In this document: positions 54,930 to 63,605 of the stretch, one piece after another
Layout: every line of letters begins with the position of its first letter
Position numbering within the stretch: position 1 is the stretch's first letter
Source: Rhizobium leguminosarum
GTDB lineage: Bacteria > Pseudomonadota > Alphaproteobacteria > Rhizobiales > Rhizobiaceae
Direction of reading: 5' to 3'
Assembly (NCBI RefSeq): GCF_002953715.1
Contig: NZ_CP025012.1
Location: forward strand, 682,001 to 746,000
Length of the DNA: 64,000 nucleotides
The notes under the pieces: model-generated
Database searches by the model: none
Told to the model about the DNA's origin: nothing
What the model saw: the letters and a program-made list of their open reading frames with translations, nothing else
Made by a program: the position numbers and the translations under genes

Positions 54930-56651
54930 TCACTCCACCACCAACCACCCCGTATACCGCACCACCAACCCCGTCAGCCGCCCACCAATCTCCACGTGGA
55001 AGTGGAACCGCCCATCGCGCTCCTCCTCATACGTATCGCCACCCGGCGCCAGAAACATCGGCAGCGGAATCCCGAAAAACCGCCAGCTGCGCACCACGAG
55101 CCGCAGCTTCTCCCCATCCGGCACCAGCGCCATCAGCACCCGGAACGGCCCGAAGACCTCGGCGAGCAGATGCCGGTCGCGGCCCTTTCCCTCGGCCTGC
55201 CAGCTGCGGAAGACCGTGCCGCCGAAATCACGCGTCCAGATCTCCTTGTCGCCATCGGCAACGAAACGCACCGTCACCGGCACATCCTCGCCCGCCTTGG
55301 GAAAGCCGATCACCCCAGCGACGATTCTCGCCAGCAGCCCGCCGCCGCGCTCGATCCGCGCCCGGCCGGAGGCGACGCGCGCGCCGCCGGCATGCAGAGC
55401 GGCGAGGGCGGGCGGCAGCCGCTCCCAGGCGCTGCCGAGAATCCTGCGGTAGAGAGGCAGGGGTGCTTCCTCGCACTCCATCCGGATGCCGGATGTGATC
55501 GAAAACCGCCGGAAGGCCGCTTCGAAATCCGCAAGCTGCAATTCCCCCGCCGCCGGCCGCGCGCCATTCTCCGGCCGCGTGCCGGTCAGCAGCCGGCGCA
55601 CCAGCGCGTCCACGCCGATGATGGGAATGAACGGCCCGTCATCACCTTCGGCAATCAGATGCCAGCCGCAGGACAGCCGCTGTCCCGCGTGATCGAGGCC
55701 GCCCACACGAACGAACATGCCGCCGCGATGTTCGCCGATCGCGAAAGCGTGGCTGGCGCGCTGCAGCAGCCGCGCAAACGGCAGCAGCGACGGCAGGAGC
55801 GTTAGGCGGACGAGCCTGGCCGCAAGGCTGAGCAAGTGCTGCAGCGGCTGCGGCTCCGTGCCGACACCGGTGAAGCTGGATTTGAGATCGGCAAGGTGCT
55901 GCGGCAGCAGTGCCAGATCCGGCGCATCCACCAGCAGGAATTTTCGGCTGCGCAGCGGCGCCACACCCGGCGGCGCCACTGTCACCCGCATCGCATCAAT
56001 CAGCCCGCGCCCGGAGGCCGGCCGCCCATCGCGCAGCACCGTGACTTGTCTGCCGGCATAGGTGGCGATCGCTCTCACGACATTGAGCCCGATGCGCACA
56101 TGCGCCGACGGGGCAATGCCGGCCGAGACCGTTTCGATCCGGGAGAAATGCGGCGCCATCGCATCGAGCGCTGCGAAGGAGAGGGCGGGAAGGCTGCTGA
56201 GCCCTGACAGCGCGAAGGTGCCCTGGGCCCTGGCCGCAGCATCGAGCCCACCGATGCCGGCGACGAAGCCGGTGCTGTCGGCGATATCGGCATAATCGAT
56301 GTCGAGGCCGATGCAGGCCTCGACCACCTTATAGGCATCCTTCCCGAAGGTCTGGAACGGCCCCGAGGCATCGACGACGAGATGAGGCCTCAGCCGCGTC
56401 AGCTGTTCGGTGAGATCGCCGTCTCGGTCGAAGCTGACTGCCTGCACCATCGCGCCGAGATTGTTGCTTCCCAGGCCCTCGGCTCCATCTTTCGGCGTCC
56501 GGAGATCTGCAACGAAATCGTCAGCCTTTTCAAGCGAGCGCCCGGCAACCAGCAGCCTGAGCCGCGGTTCATCGCCAAGCAGCCGGGCAAGCCGCCCGCC
56601 GAAAGTGCCGTAGCCACCGATGATGAGCAGCGAAAACCGGTCGTCGCTCAT
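54930..56651 (-). CDS. Saccharopine dehydrogenase-like / DUF4166 fusion
   Basis: 573 residues. N-terminal NAD(P)-binding domain with SLLIIGGYGTFGGRLARLLG (GxGxxG-like) and a saccharopine-dehydrogenase-type catalytic-fold stretch (VVDASGPFQTFGKDAYKVVEACIGLDIDYADIADS). The C-terminal ~200 residues are a DUF4166 domain (WERLPPALAALHAGGARVASGRARIERGGGLLARIVAGVIGFPKAG...). The end overlaps the start of the DCC gene by 4 bp. Role unknown; it may reduce an imine- or ketone-type compound. Confidence 0.8.
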   Translation of the reverse strand: MSDDRFSLLIIGGYGTFGGRLARLLGDEPRLRLLVAGRSLEKADDFVADLRTPKDGAEGLGSNNLGAMVQAVSFDRDGDLTEQLTRLRPHLVVDASGPFQTFGKDAYKVVEACIGLDIDYADIADSTGFVAGIGGLDAAARAQGTFALSGLSSLPALSFAALDAMAPHFSRIETVSAGIAPSAHVRIGLNVVRAIATYAGRQVTVLRDGRPASGRGLIDAMRVTVAPPGVAPLRSRKFLLVDAPDLALLPQHLADLKSSFTGVGTEPQPLQHLLSLAARLVRLTLLPSLLPFARLLQRASHAFAIGEHRGGMFVRVGGLDHAGQRLSCGWHLIAEGDDGPFIPIIGVDALVRRLLTGTRPENGARPAAGELQLADFEAAFRRFSITSGIRMECEEAPLPLYRRILGSAWERLPPALAALHAGGARVASGRARIERGGGLLARIVAGVIGFPKAGEDVPVTVRFVADGDKEIWTRDFGGTVFRSWQAEGKGRDRHLLAEVFGPFRVLMALVPDGEKLRLVVRSWRFFGIPLPMFLAPGGDTYEEERDGRFHFHVEIGGRLTGLVVRYTGWLVVE

Positions 56652-57106
56652 GTGATGAAGCGGCTTCGCTGCTCGGGCGTCGGCACCATGCAGCTTTGCC
56701 GCCCGGCAATCTTCAGCCGGTTGCGGGCGATGAATTCATAGAGCGCATTGGCCGCCCGCCGCGGCAGCAGCCGGAACAGCTTGATCAGCGAATAGGGAAA
56801 GCCGAGGCCCGCCACCATGCGGATCGAGCCGTCGGATTTGAAGAAGGCGCGGCCGTTTTCGATCAGGATATTGGTCTCGTAGTCGCGCGCGTGCAGCCCG
56901 TAATGCCGGTAGAGCGCTTCGCCGAGCGGCGTCTGCGCCGCGAGGAAACGGTATCGCTGCCGCTTGTCATGTTTCAGCGCGAATTTCACCCAGCCGGAGC
57001 AGAACACGCATTCGCCATCGAAGATGATCAGCGGCCGGTCATCGGTAAAGGCGGGCACATCGGGGTCGTTGCGATAGCTGTAATCGGCTTGCGGCGTCAT
57101 CGTCAT
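56648..57106 (-). CDS. DCC family thiol-disulfide oxidoreductase-like protein
   Basis: 152 residues from the ATG at 57106. The family signature is DGECVFCSGWVKFALKHDKRQRYRFLAAQTPLGEALYRHYGL (Asp, then Cys-x2-Cys) near residue 33. DCC1-like proteins have a thioredoxin-like fold, and the CxxC pair is probably redox active; substrate unknown. It overlaps the 54930-56651 gene by 4 bp and lies 10 bp from the MBL gene, so all three are probably one operon. Confidence 0.87.
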   Translation of the reverse strand: MTMTPQADYSYRNDPDVPAFTDDRPLIIFDGECVFCSGWVKFALKHDKRQRYRFLAAQTPLGEALYRHYGLHARDYETNILIENGRAFFKSDGSIRMVAGLGFPYSLIKLFRLLPRRAANALYEFIARNRLKIAGRQSCMVPTPEQRSRFIT

Positions 57107-57116
57107 GTCCCCATCC

Positions 57117-58034
57117 TCATGACCTTGGCGCCGGCCGGTAGGTGGCGGCAAGCGTTGGCGGCCCATCCGCCGCAATCTCGCCGCGCTCCAAAAGATCCTC
57201 GATATGGGCGAGCACGGAAAGGGCGGCCGCCCCGTGCAGCTTCGGATCGGTATCGCGATAGATCACCTTGACCATCTCGGTTATCCGCTCATCGCCCGCC
57301 CGGACACGCGCCAGCACCGCCTGCTCGCGCCTGAGGCGATGCGCCTTCAGCGCCTTGAGGAAGCTCGAGGGTTCCGTCACCGGCCCGCCATGGCCGGGAA
57401 GCAGCAGCCGGTCGTCGCGTTCAATCAGCCGGTCGAGCGAGGCCATGTAATCCGCCATCGAACCATCCGGCGGCGCGACGATCGAGGTCGACCAGGCCAT
57501 GACGTGATCGCCCGAGAATAGGATGTCACGGCCCGCAAGCGCGAAGGCGGCATGATTGGCCGTATGCCCCGGCGTCAGCACCGCCGTCAGCGCCCAGCCA
57601 TCGCCCGATAGGGTCTGACCGTCACCGAGCGCAATATCGGGCACGAATGATAGATCCGAGCTTTCGGAGAAGGGATTGATCTCGCCCTCGCGCAGCGGCC
57701 GCGCCGGCCGGTGCGGCCCTTGCCCCACCGTCACCGCCCCTGTTGCCGCCTGCAGGCGCTTGGCCAGCGGCGAGTGGTCGCGATGCGTGTGGCTGACGAA
57801 GATATGCGTCACCGCGCGCCCGGCAAGAGCTGCCATCAGCGCTTGATAATGCGCCTCGTCCTCCGGCCCGGGATCGATGACCGCGACGGAGGAAGAGCCG
57901 ACGATATAGCTGTTGGTGCCGAAAAAGGTGAAAGGCCCGGGATTGTTCACTGTAACCCGCTCGACACCTGAAACAACCGGCACGGCCTGCCCATAGGCCG
58001 GCTCGAAAGCGAGGTCGAATGCGGGACTGTCCAT
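57117..58034 (-). CDS. MBL-fold metallo-hydrolase (beta-lactamase-like 2)
   Basis: 305 residues from the ATG at 58034; a GTG at 58067 has a site too close to use. The zinc site is SHTHRDHS (HxHxDH), then GHTANH, FSGDHVM and the final PGHGGPV. Probable two-metal hydrolase of the LACTB2-like group, which acts on thioesters or RNA in relatives. First gene of the minus-strand run MBL, DCC and DUF4166. Confidence 0.88.
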   Translation of the reverse strand: MDSPAFDLAFEPAYGQAVPVVSGVERVTVNNPGPFTFFGTNSYIVGSSSVAVIDPGPEDEAHYQALMAALAGRAVTHIFVSHTHRDHSPLAKRLQAATGAVTVGQGPHRPARPLREGEINPFSESSDLSFVPDIALGDGQTLSGDGWALTAVLTPGHTANHAAFALAGRDILFSGDHVMAWSTSIVAPPDGSMADYMASLDRLIERDDRLLLPGHGGPVTEPSSFLKALKAHRLRREQAVLARVRAGDERITEMVKVIYRDTDPKLHGAAALSVLAHIEDLLERGEIAADGPPTLAATYRPAPRS

Positions 58035-58196
58035 GAAGGAATGATCTCGGGCCAATGACGTCGCCACTTCCTAGCACGACGACGGGTGCTGCGCAGCGCA
58101 TAAATCTGCGCCGGGTTAAACTTAGTCATTGTGACAGGCGAAGAGCTTTGCTAATCAGGCGTCGATTTGAGCAGGCGGTTTCCGCTCAAGCTCTGG

Positions 58197-58270
58197 TGGG
58201 GCGTCGCCAAGCGGTAAGGCAACGGTTTTTGGTACCGTCATCCCTGGTTCGAATCCAGGCGCCCCAGCCA
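58197..58270 (+). tRNA. tRNA-Gln (anticodon TTG)
   Basis: A 74-base cloverleaf. Acceptor TGGGGCG pairs with CGCCCCA, the anticodon stem ACGGT/ACCGT has loop TTTTGGT, anticodon TTG for glutamine, T arm CTGGTTCGAATCCAG, discriminator G and encoded CCA. The gene is plus strand. Its 3' end is 31 bp from the IS481 element. Confidence 0.97.
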
Positions 58271-58300
58271 AGCATTTCCGGGGTCCGTTCTGGACACATA

Positions 58301-59556
58301 GGTTACGGTTTATTCCTGAGACATAGGTAACACTTTTGGACCGAAAGGGTTCGGCAAAGGTTCAAGCCTGCATGTCTCATCATCGAAGTATCCCAGATCG
58401 TAATCCATAAAGCTTGTAAGCCAGATATGGTCTTCGACCTGTTTGATGCCGACGGCCTGACCGGCGAAGACCAGACTGAGATTGATCTTCTTCCGCTTGT
58501 AGCAGATGCGTCCGCATGTTGTGACGGTGACTGTCTGGTCGTGGAGCGGGTAGTCGAGATCGGGTAGGCCGCGGTAGGCGCGCGGTGAAGCGTCGTAGCA
58601 TTCTGCCGGGCAGGCCATGTTGAGCGCCTGGTGGGGCCGCTCGGTGTTGAACTCCTCGACGAAGTCGTCGAAGCGGGCTTGCTGCTGCAGGAAATTGTCT
58701 CCGGCCGGCTTGGTTGTCTCAAGTTTCAGTGTCAGATGCATGCGCTCGTGGCGGCCGTTCTGCTGCGGATGGCCGGGCTTGATGCGCTCGATGTCGATAC
58801 CGAGCCTGAGCCACCAGACGGCGAGCCGCGACAGATTGAACAGTCCGTTGGGGCTGGCGAAAGGCACTCCGTTGTCGGTTCTGATCGCCTTGGGCAGGCC
58901 GAACTCCTTGAAGACGCGTTCGAAAACGGTAAAGGCGTAGACTTCCTTGGTCGTGTGCAACGCTTCGCAGGCCAAAAGATAGCGGCTGGCGAAGTCGGTG
59001 ATCGTCAATGGGTAGCAATAGCGCTTATCGGCAAGCATGAACTCGCCTTTGTAATCGGCGCACCACAGGTCGTTGGGCAGCCCTGGATTGGAGAGGGCTG
59101 TTCCTTCAGCCCTGTTGCGCCGCCGCCTACCGTGCTTGACCAGGCCGTTGCGGTCGAGGACGGCATGCACGGTTGAGATCGCCGGTGTGTGAACATCCGG
59201 ATATAGCCGCGCCAGCCGCTCCCTGATCTTTGGTGCGCCCCAGTTGGGCTTGTCCTGCTTGGTCCGCACAATCAGCTTCTCGATTTGGAAAGGAAGCTGA
59301 TTGGCGTGCCGGTAAGGCCGTCGCGATCGATCTGTCAGTCCTTCCAGACCGCTGTCGTTATAGCGGCTGATGATCTTGTGACCGGTCTTGCGGGAGATGC
59401 CGAATTCGCGGCACAGCGCCGCTATCTTCTCGCCATCCAGAACCCGCGCAACGAATTTGAGACGCTCGTCCATGCGGTTGCACTCCTGCCAAGGCACCTT
59501 CGCTCTCCTCGCAAAGGCAAAAAGTGTAACCCATGTCTCCGGTATGAACTGTCACC
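58301..59556. mobile_element. IS481-family insertion sequence, about 1.26 kb
   Basis: A transposase gene is framed by matching ends: left GTTTATTCCTGAGACATAGGTAACAC and, on the opposite strand at the right, GTTCATACCGGAGACATGGGTTACAC, about 32 bp with some mismatches. The transposase stop lies inside the left end. I could not identify a target site duplication. It is inserted 31 bp from the 3' end of tRNA-Gln. Confidence 0.8.
58310..59497 (-). CDS. IS481-family transposase
   Basis: 395 residues starting with GTG at 59497 after GAGGAG. The N-terminal helix-turn-helix (MDERLKFVARVLDGEKIAALCREFGISRKTGHKIISRYNDSG) is followed by the rve-type integrase core with DDE residues in WCADYKGEF, RTDNGVPF and NGRHERMH, then a small basic C-terminal domain. 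Length is normal for the family and no frameshift is seen, so it may be active. Confidence 0.93.
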   Translation of the reverse strand: MPWQECNRMDERLKFVARVLDGEKIAALCREFGISRKTGHKIISRYNDSGLEGLTDRSRRPYRHANQLPFQIEKLIVRTKQDKPNWGAPKIRERLARLYPDVHTPAISTVHAVLDRNGLVKHGRRRRNRAEGTALSNPGLPNDLWCADYKGEFMLADKRYCYPLTITDFASRYLLACEALHTTKEVYAFTVFERVFKEFGLPKAIRTDNGVPFASPNGLFNLSRLAVWWLRLGIDIERIKPGHPQQNGRHERMHLTLKLETTKPAGDNFLQQQARFDDFVEEFNTERPHQALNMACPAECYDASPRAYRGLPDLDYPLHDQTVTVTTCGRICYKRKKINLSLVFAGQAVGIKQVEDHIWLTSFMDYDLGYFDDETCRLEPLPNPFGPKVLPMSQE

Positions 59557-59640
59557 CCTCTCTCGGGAAGGACATCACGCTTTTATTCCTAATCTTTGCG
59601 CCTTTATGAGGCGGCGCTGTTGTCGCCTATGGTAACATTC

Positions 59641-59712
59641 TATAGATAACCATAGGATTGTATTTATATCTTTATTGTTATATAGATATAATTATAATTA
59701 TATAGATATCTA
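59641..59712. promoter_or_regulatory. AT-rich promoter with perfect palindrome and TATAGATA repeats
   Basis: The 80 bp before the nucleotidyltransferase gene are almost pure A/T. ATATAATTATAATTATAT at 59686-59703 is a perfect 18-bp palindrome, and TATAGATA is present at 59641, 59681 and 59701. This could be an operator for the wHTH-bearing product, as in self-regulated toxin-antitoxin operons. Confidence 0.6.
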
Positions 59713-59724
59713 TGCGAGGCCTTC

Positions 59725-60363
59725 ATGGCGCGACCAAAACCAGAAAGCGCTCTGCGCTTCCCGCTTTCAACAATTTTTGGGACCGAAGCGAATGTGCGGG
59801 TGATGCGGGAATTATCGCTTCACGGCGGGCAATTGAGTGTTGGCAATCTCATAAGCCGAACCAAGATATCCCGCCCTCCCATACTCGCCTCGTTGGCAAC
59901 CCTCACAAGTTTTCAAATCGTTACAGAGATTGGAACCGGATATGCCCGTCTTTTTAGTCTCAATCGAGGCTCACCATTCTCTATCCCGGTGCAAGCCCTG
60001 TTCGAGACGGAGGAAAGCCGTTTTGCCGATATCCTTGCCGCAGTGAAAGAATGCGCCTCCCTCTTCGGGGACAAAGTTGTGGCGGCATGGGTATTTGGGA
60101 GCGTAGCGAGGGGGGAAGACAACGCCTCAAGCGATTTGGATGTGGCGTTCATAACTGATGCGCCAGACATCGAAACGATACAAAACGGAAGCATCGATTT
60201 TCTAGCAGCCAAAGGAAAAGAGTTATCCTTTGCGCCATCGATCAACACCCTGTCTATCACTGACCTGAAACGATTGCGCCAAAGCGACGATCCCTTGTGG
60301 AAAGCGTTTCTAAACGAAGGACTGGTAGTTCTTGGACCTCGTCCTGAATCAATAACGATGTGA
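59725..60363 (+). CDS. wHTH-nucleotidyltransferase protein (MNT-like)
   Basis: 212 residues. The N-terminal ~80 residues look like a winged helix (STIFGTEANVRVMRELSLHGGQLSVGNLISRTKISRPPILASLATLTSFQIV). The catalytic part has the polymerase-beta superfamily motif WVFGSVARGEDNASSDLDVAF (GS then DxD). Stand-alone MNT proteins partner HEPN proteins in toxin-antitoxin or defence systems. The next gene overlaps it by 4 bp (GTGA). Confidence 0.8.
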   Translation: MARPKPESALRFPLSTIFGTEANVRVMRELSLHGGQLSVGNLISRTKISRPPILASLATLTSFQIVTEIGTGYARLFSLNRGSPFSIPVQALFETEESRFADILAAVKECASLFGDKVVAAWVFGSVARGEDNASSDLDVAFITDAPDIETIQNGSIDFLAAKGKELSFAPSINTLSITDLKRLRQSDDPLWKAFLNEGLVVLGPRPESITM

Positions 60364-60791
60364 AGATTACGTTGACCAGAAGTGGCCCTTCGAAACCCTC
60401 CGACGCTCGCCATGGTGCAAATCGCTTGATAATCGCCAGGGGATTTCTGGAATCGGCTAAATTGCAAATCAGCAGTGCTCAAGCAGGAACACTCGGAAAT
60501 CCGATTGCTGCGACTGTGGTCAACGCGGCAATCGCCTATACGGATGCACTCACGGCAACCTTCGCGAATAAGATCAATCAAAACGATCATGCAGCGGTCA
60601 TCAAGACTTTGCGAGACGCATTGGGAAATCGACTGCCAAAATCTCAGGAGACCAGGCTAACTCGCATTCTCGGCAACAAAGACTTAGCCCAATACGGCGG
60701 CCGTTTCATGCTGCTATCCGATGCGGAATCTCTATTCGAGCAGTTGAAGGAATACGCAGAGTGGGTGGAAAACGAGATGACCCGCCGCTGA
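60360..60791 (+). CDS. HEPN-like partner protein
   Basis: 143 residues, GTG start overlapping the nucleotidyltransferase stop (GTGA), so translationally coupled. The helical pattern VVNAAIAYTDALTATFANKINQNDHAAVIKTLRDAL and RILGNKDLAQYGGRFMLLSDAESLFEQLKEYAEWVENEM is that of HEPN-type nucleotidyltransferase partners. I do not see the RX4-6H RNase motif, so the ribonuclease function may be absent or diverged. Assignment by context and composition. Confidence 0.6.
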   Translation: MKITLTRSGPSKPSDARHGANRLIIARGFLESAKLQISSAQAGTLGNPIAATVVNAAIAYTDALTATFANKINQNDHAAVIKTLRDALGNRLPKSQETRLTRILGNKDLAQYGGRFMLLSDAESLFEQLKEYAEWVENEMTRR

Positions 60792-61043
60792 CCTGACCTC
60801 TATGCCAGTCGCCGCGGCGCGCTATGATGAGCATGCGGTGAAACAGTGCTCGAAACATCGAGCTCATTCGCTATCGTCCATTCTGCGAAGATGTCCTGCG
60901 TGGTCCTTCTCATCTTCCGAATCGGGTTTGACACTACGGCATCACGCCGTGCTACTGAAGACGCATCGGGAAGTTGAATAACCGCGAGGTGGGAGCATGC
61001 CCGTCAAAAAGGTAGTGGCCGGTAGGCCTGCGAGTGTGGCCTA

Positions 61044-62222
61044 ATGTTTCGTGTTGATAGAACCGAAAATAGAATCGCGCGCCTTGCGCAAAGACGTTTC
61101 GGTGAGCTTGCATTGCGCGAGCGGGATCATCTGCAGGAATGGCTTGTGCACCAGCCAGATGCACTTGGCGAAGAGCTGCTCATCATCCAGAAAGAGTTTG
61201 ACGGGTTCGACGAGACGCGTGAGCGGCTGGACCTTCTTGCGCTCGACAAGGCGGGCAACCTCGTCGTCATCGAGAACAAGCTTGATGACTCAGGCCGCGA
61301 CGTGACTTGGCAGGCACTGAAATACACCGCCTATGTGTCGGGGCTCAACAAGCAACAGATTGTCGAGATCTACCAGCAGTATCTCGACCGTTATTGCGGG
61401 GGTGGCTCGGCGGTCGAACGCATCTGCGAATTCATCGAGGTGGAAGAGCTTCAAGAGACGGTGCTGAATCCGGGCAACGGGCAGCGCATGATGTTCATCG
61501 CTGCCAATTTTCGGCGCGAGGTGACGGCAACAGTGCTGTGGCTACTCAGTCGTGGCATTCGTGCCCAGTGCTTTCGCGTCGTGCCCTACAGCTTCGGCGA
61601 CGAGTTATTCATTGACCTGCAGCAGATCATCCCAACGCCGGAGGCTGCCGATTACATGATCGGCATCTCTTCGAAGGAGGTGGAGGAGACAAATGCGCAG
61701 GGTGTACAGGCGCGTCGGCATCAGTTGCGGCTTCGGTTCTGGGCTCGTGCGTTGGAGCGATTACGCGCGGATGGCATTACCCTCTTTGCCAATGTTAATC
61801 CTAGTCGTGATCATTGGCTCAATGCTGGCTCTGGCGTAAGAGGGTGTCCTTTTACGATGGCTTTTGCCCGCGGCGAAGTTCGCGTCGAAGTCAACCTTGC
61901 GCGCCCTGATCGTGACGAGAACAAGTGGCTTTTCGATCGGCTCGAAGCTGACAGGTCTGCAATCGAGGCTAGATTCGGTGGGGAGATGAGCTGGTCTCGG
62001 CTCGACGAGAGGAAACAGAGCCGGATTTCCTATTCCCATCCATTCGATGGCTTCGAGGCCGACAACTGGCCGGAAATGCTCAATTGGTTGTCGGAGCACA
62101 TACGCAAGCTGGAAGGGGCGTTCCGACAGCCACTAGCGCAATATGCGCGTTCTATTCCCAGTGTTGATGAAACAGCAGAAGAGCTGGCGCGAGTGAGCGA
62201 ATCCCTTGACCCATCGACGTAG
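61044..62222 (+). CDS. PD-(D/E)XK nuclease-like protein with DUF4268-type C-terminus
   Basis: 392 residues. The N-terminal ~110 residues carry the PD-(D/E)XK core LDLLALDKAGNLVVIENKLDDSG (Asp, then ExK) near residues 62-78, with WQALKYTAYV after it, resembling NucS-type endonucleases. The C-terminal half (LRLRFWARALERLRADG..., DRDENKWLFDRLEADR...) resembles DUF4268. A restriction-type or repair nuclease, or defence protein, is likely. No methyltransferase partner is adjacent. Confidence 0.75.
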   Translation: MFRVDRTENRIARLAQRRFGELALRERDHLQEWLVHQPDALGEELLIIQKEFDGFDETRERLDLLALDKAGNLVVIENKLDDSGRDVTWQALKYTAYVSGLNKQQIVEIYQQYLDRYCGGGSAVERICEFIEVEELQETVLNPGNGQRMMFIAANFRREVTATVLWLLSRGIRAQCFRVVPYSFGDELFIDLQQIIPTPEAADYMIGISSKEVEETNAQGVQARRHQLRLRFWARALERLRADGITLFANVNPSRDHWLNAGSGVRGCPFTMAFARGEVRVEVNLARPDRDENKWLFDRLEADRSAIEARFGGEMSWSRLDERKQSRISYSHPFDGFEADNWPEMLNWLSEHIRKLEGAFRQPLAQYARSIPSVDETAEELARVSESLDPST

Positions 62223-62352
62223 ACGCGGCATCAAGGCCACAGCCAAGTGACGATGAGGACGCCCGCGCCGACCTGACGGCGGAGAGGCGGCAGCGTGGGC
62301 CGAGTGCAATGCACTCGAAATGCGGAACGCCCGTTCAATCGACCTTGGGTTC

Positions 62353-63132
62353 TTAACTGCCATCCGCAAACAGCTGGACGCCAGTCAACTCCGCCAGCCT
62401 CCCCACCAACGCATCCTGAAACCCAACATCAGTCATCTCCGCCGCCGCCTCCCGCTGCTGCCGATGATACCAATACCCGCCGCTGACCTTGGCGGCTCCC
62501 GTATCGCTGGCCGCAAGCCATGTCTGGGTGAGGTGCCCCATTTCGAGGTCATCGGGCGCGCCGGCGCCGCCCATCTTTGTCGGCACCCAGCCGGGCTCCA
62601 CCGCATTGCTGAGAACATTGGGCCAATGGCGGGCGACAGCGGCGGCGAGGGTCGCGATATAGAGCTTGCTTTCCGAGTAGGCCTGGCTGGCGTTCCACGG
62701 CCGCTTCTTCCAGTCGATATCGTCAAGGGCGCTGCTGCCGCTGCGGTGCATGCCGCTGGTGAGATAGACCAGGCGATCGGGGCGCGTGATCCAGGCGGTG
62801 AGCAGATAGGGGGCAAGCACATTCACCGCCAGCGTCTTGGCGTGGCCTTCCGGCGTTTCGCCGCGGCTCCTCTCGAGGTAGATGCCGGCATTGTGGATGA
62901 CGGCGTCCATGCGGCCGATGGCGTTGACCTGCTCGGCAATCGATCGCGTTTCCGTGGTGCTGGCGAGATCGCCGATGACAAGCCCAAGCGTCGCAGCTGA
63001 AATCTCTGAGATGGCGGAGGCGCGCTCCCGGGAGCGGGCATGCAGCACGACGTCATGGCCCTCCTTCATCAGAGTGCGGGCGGCGGCAAGGCCGAGGCCA
63101 TCGGAGGAACCGGTGATGAAAATACGGCTCAT
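62353..63132 (-). CDS. SDR family oxidoreductase
   Basis: 259 residues from the ATG at 63132 (AAAGGA upstream). The cofactor site is ITGSSDGLGLAAARTLM, the NNAG-like site is IHNAGIY, and the catalytic Tyr/Lys pair is in AYSESKLYIATL (YxxxK), with LTSGMHRSG upstream providing Ser. It belongs to the classical short-chain group and uses NAD(P)H; substrate unknown. The stop is 130 bp from the convergent nuclease-like gene. Confidence 0.9.
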   Translation of the reverse strand: MSRIFITGSSDGLGLAAARTLMKEGHDVVLHARSRERASAISEISAATLGLVIGDLASTTETRSIAEQVNAIGRMDAVIHNAGIYLERSRGETPEGHAKTLAVNVLAPYLLTAWITRPDRLVYLTSGMHRSGSSALDDIDWKKRPWNASQAYSESKLYIATLAAAVARHWPNVLSNAVEPGWVPTKMGGAGAPDDLEMGHLTQTWLAASDTGAAKVSGGYWYHRQQREAAAEMTDVGFQDALVGRLAELTGVQLFADGS

Positions 63133-63386
63133 GGGGTGTCCTTTCGCGGCGGCGTGGAGGGCGTCAGTCAAGCAGCTTTCATTGGGTTGCTCAACGGAGG
63201 AGTTGGGAGATGGGTTCCCGTGCTCCCAGGTGAGGATCCATGGGAATTTACCGATCGGGATATTTCGGGATGTGGAGCAGGGTTGAGCCTTATGAATTTT
63301 CCCGCTCGGTAATATGGATGGTGGCGCTTCGCAGGTCTGTCCTCCCAGCGTGAGGATTTACGGCTGGCCCTCCGTGCGGATGCCTG

Positions 63387-63560
63387 CCCCTCACCCTAAC
63401 CCTCTCCCCGTAAAAAAACGGGGAGAGGGGACGTGCCAAACGGAGGGTAGAGATGGAGGAAGCCGGCGCGGCATGTCCCTTCGCTCCGTTTACGGGGGTC
63501 CGAAGGACGGGTCGAGACGTGTGGCTCGACCCTGGCAGTGGCGGCAGCCGGATGAGGGGC
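63387..63560. repeat. Intergenic mosaic repeat, copy E (long form)
   Basis: Same orientation as copy A. CCCCTCACCCTAACCCTC, CTCCCCGTAAAAAAACGGGGAG, then GGTCCGAAGGACGGGTCGAG and CGGATGAGGGG. Five copies in 64 kb. Confidence 0.85.
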
Positions 63561-63605
63561 TGGTCTCGCCGATCTCCTGAGCCCGGACCAAAATACTACC
63601 CCCCA

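Noticed and set aside
58270..58300. Attachment site duplicate of the tRNA-Gln 3' end
   Set aside because: I looked for a second copy of the tRNA 3' segment further right, through 62.3 kb, and saw none; no integrase gene is present, so tRNA-targeted integration is not proven.
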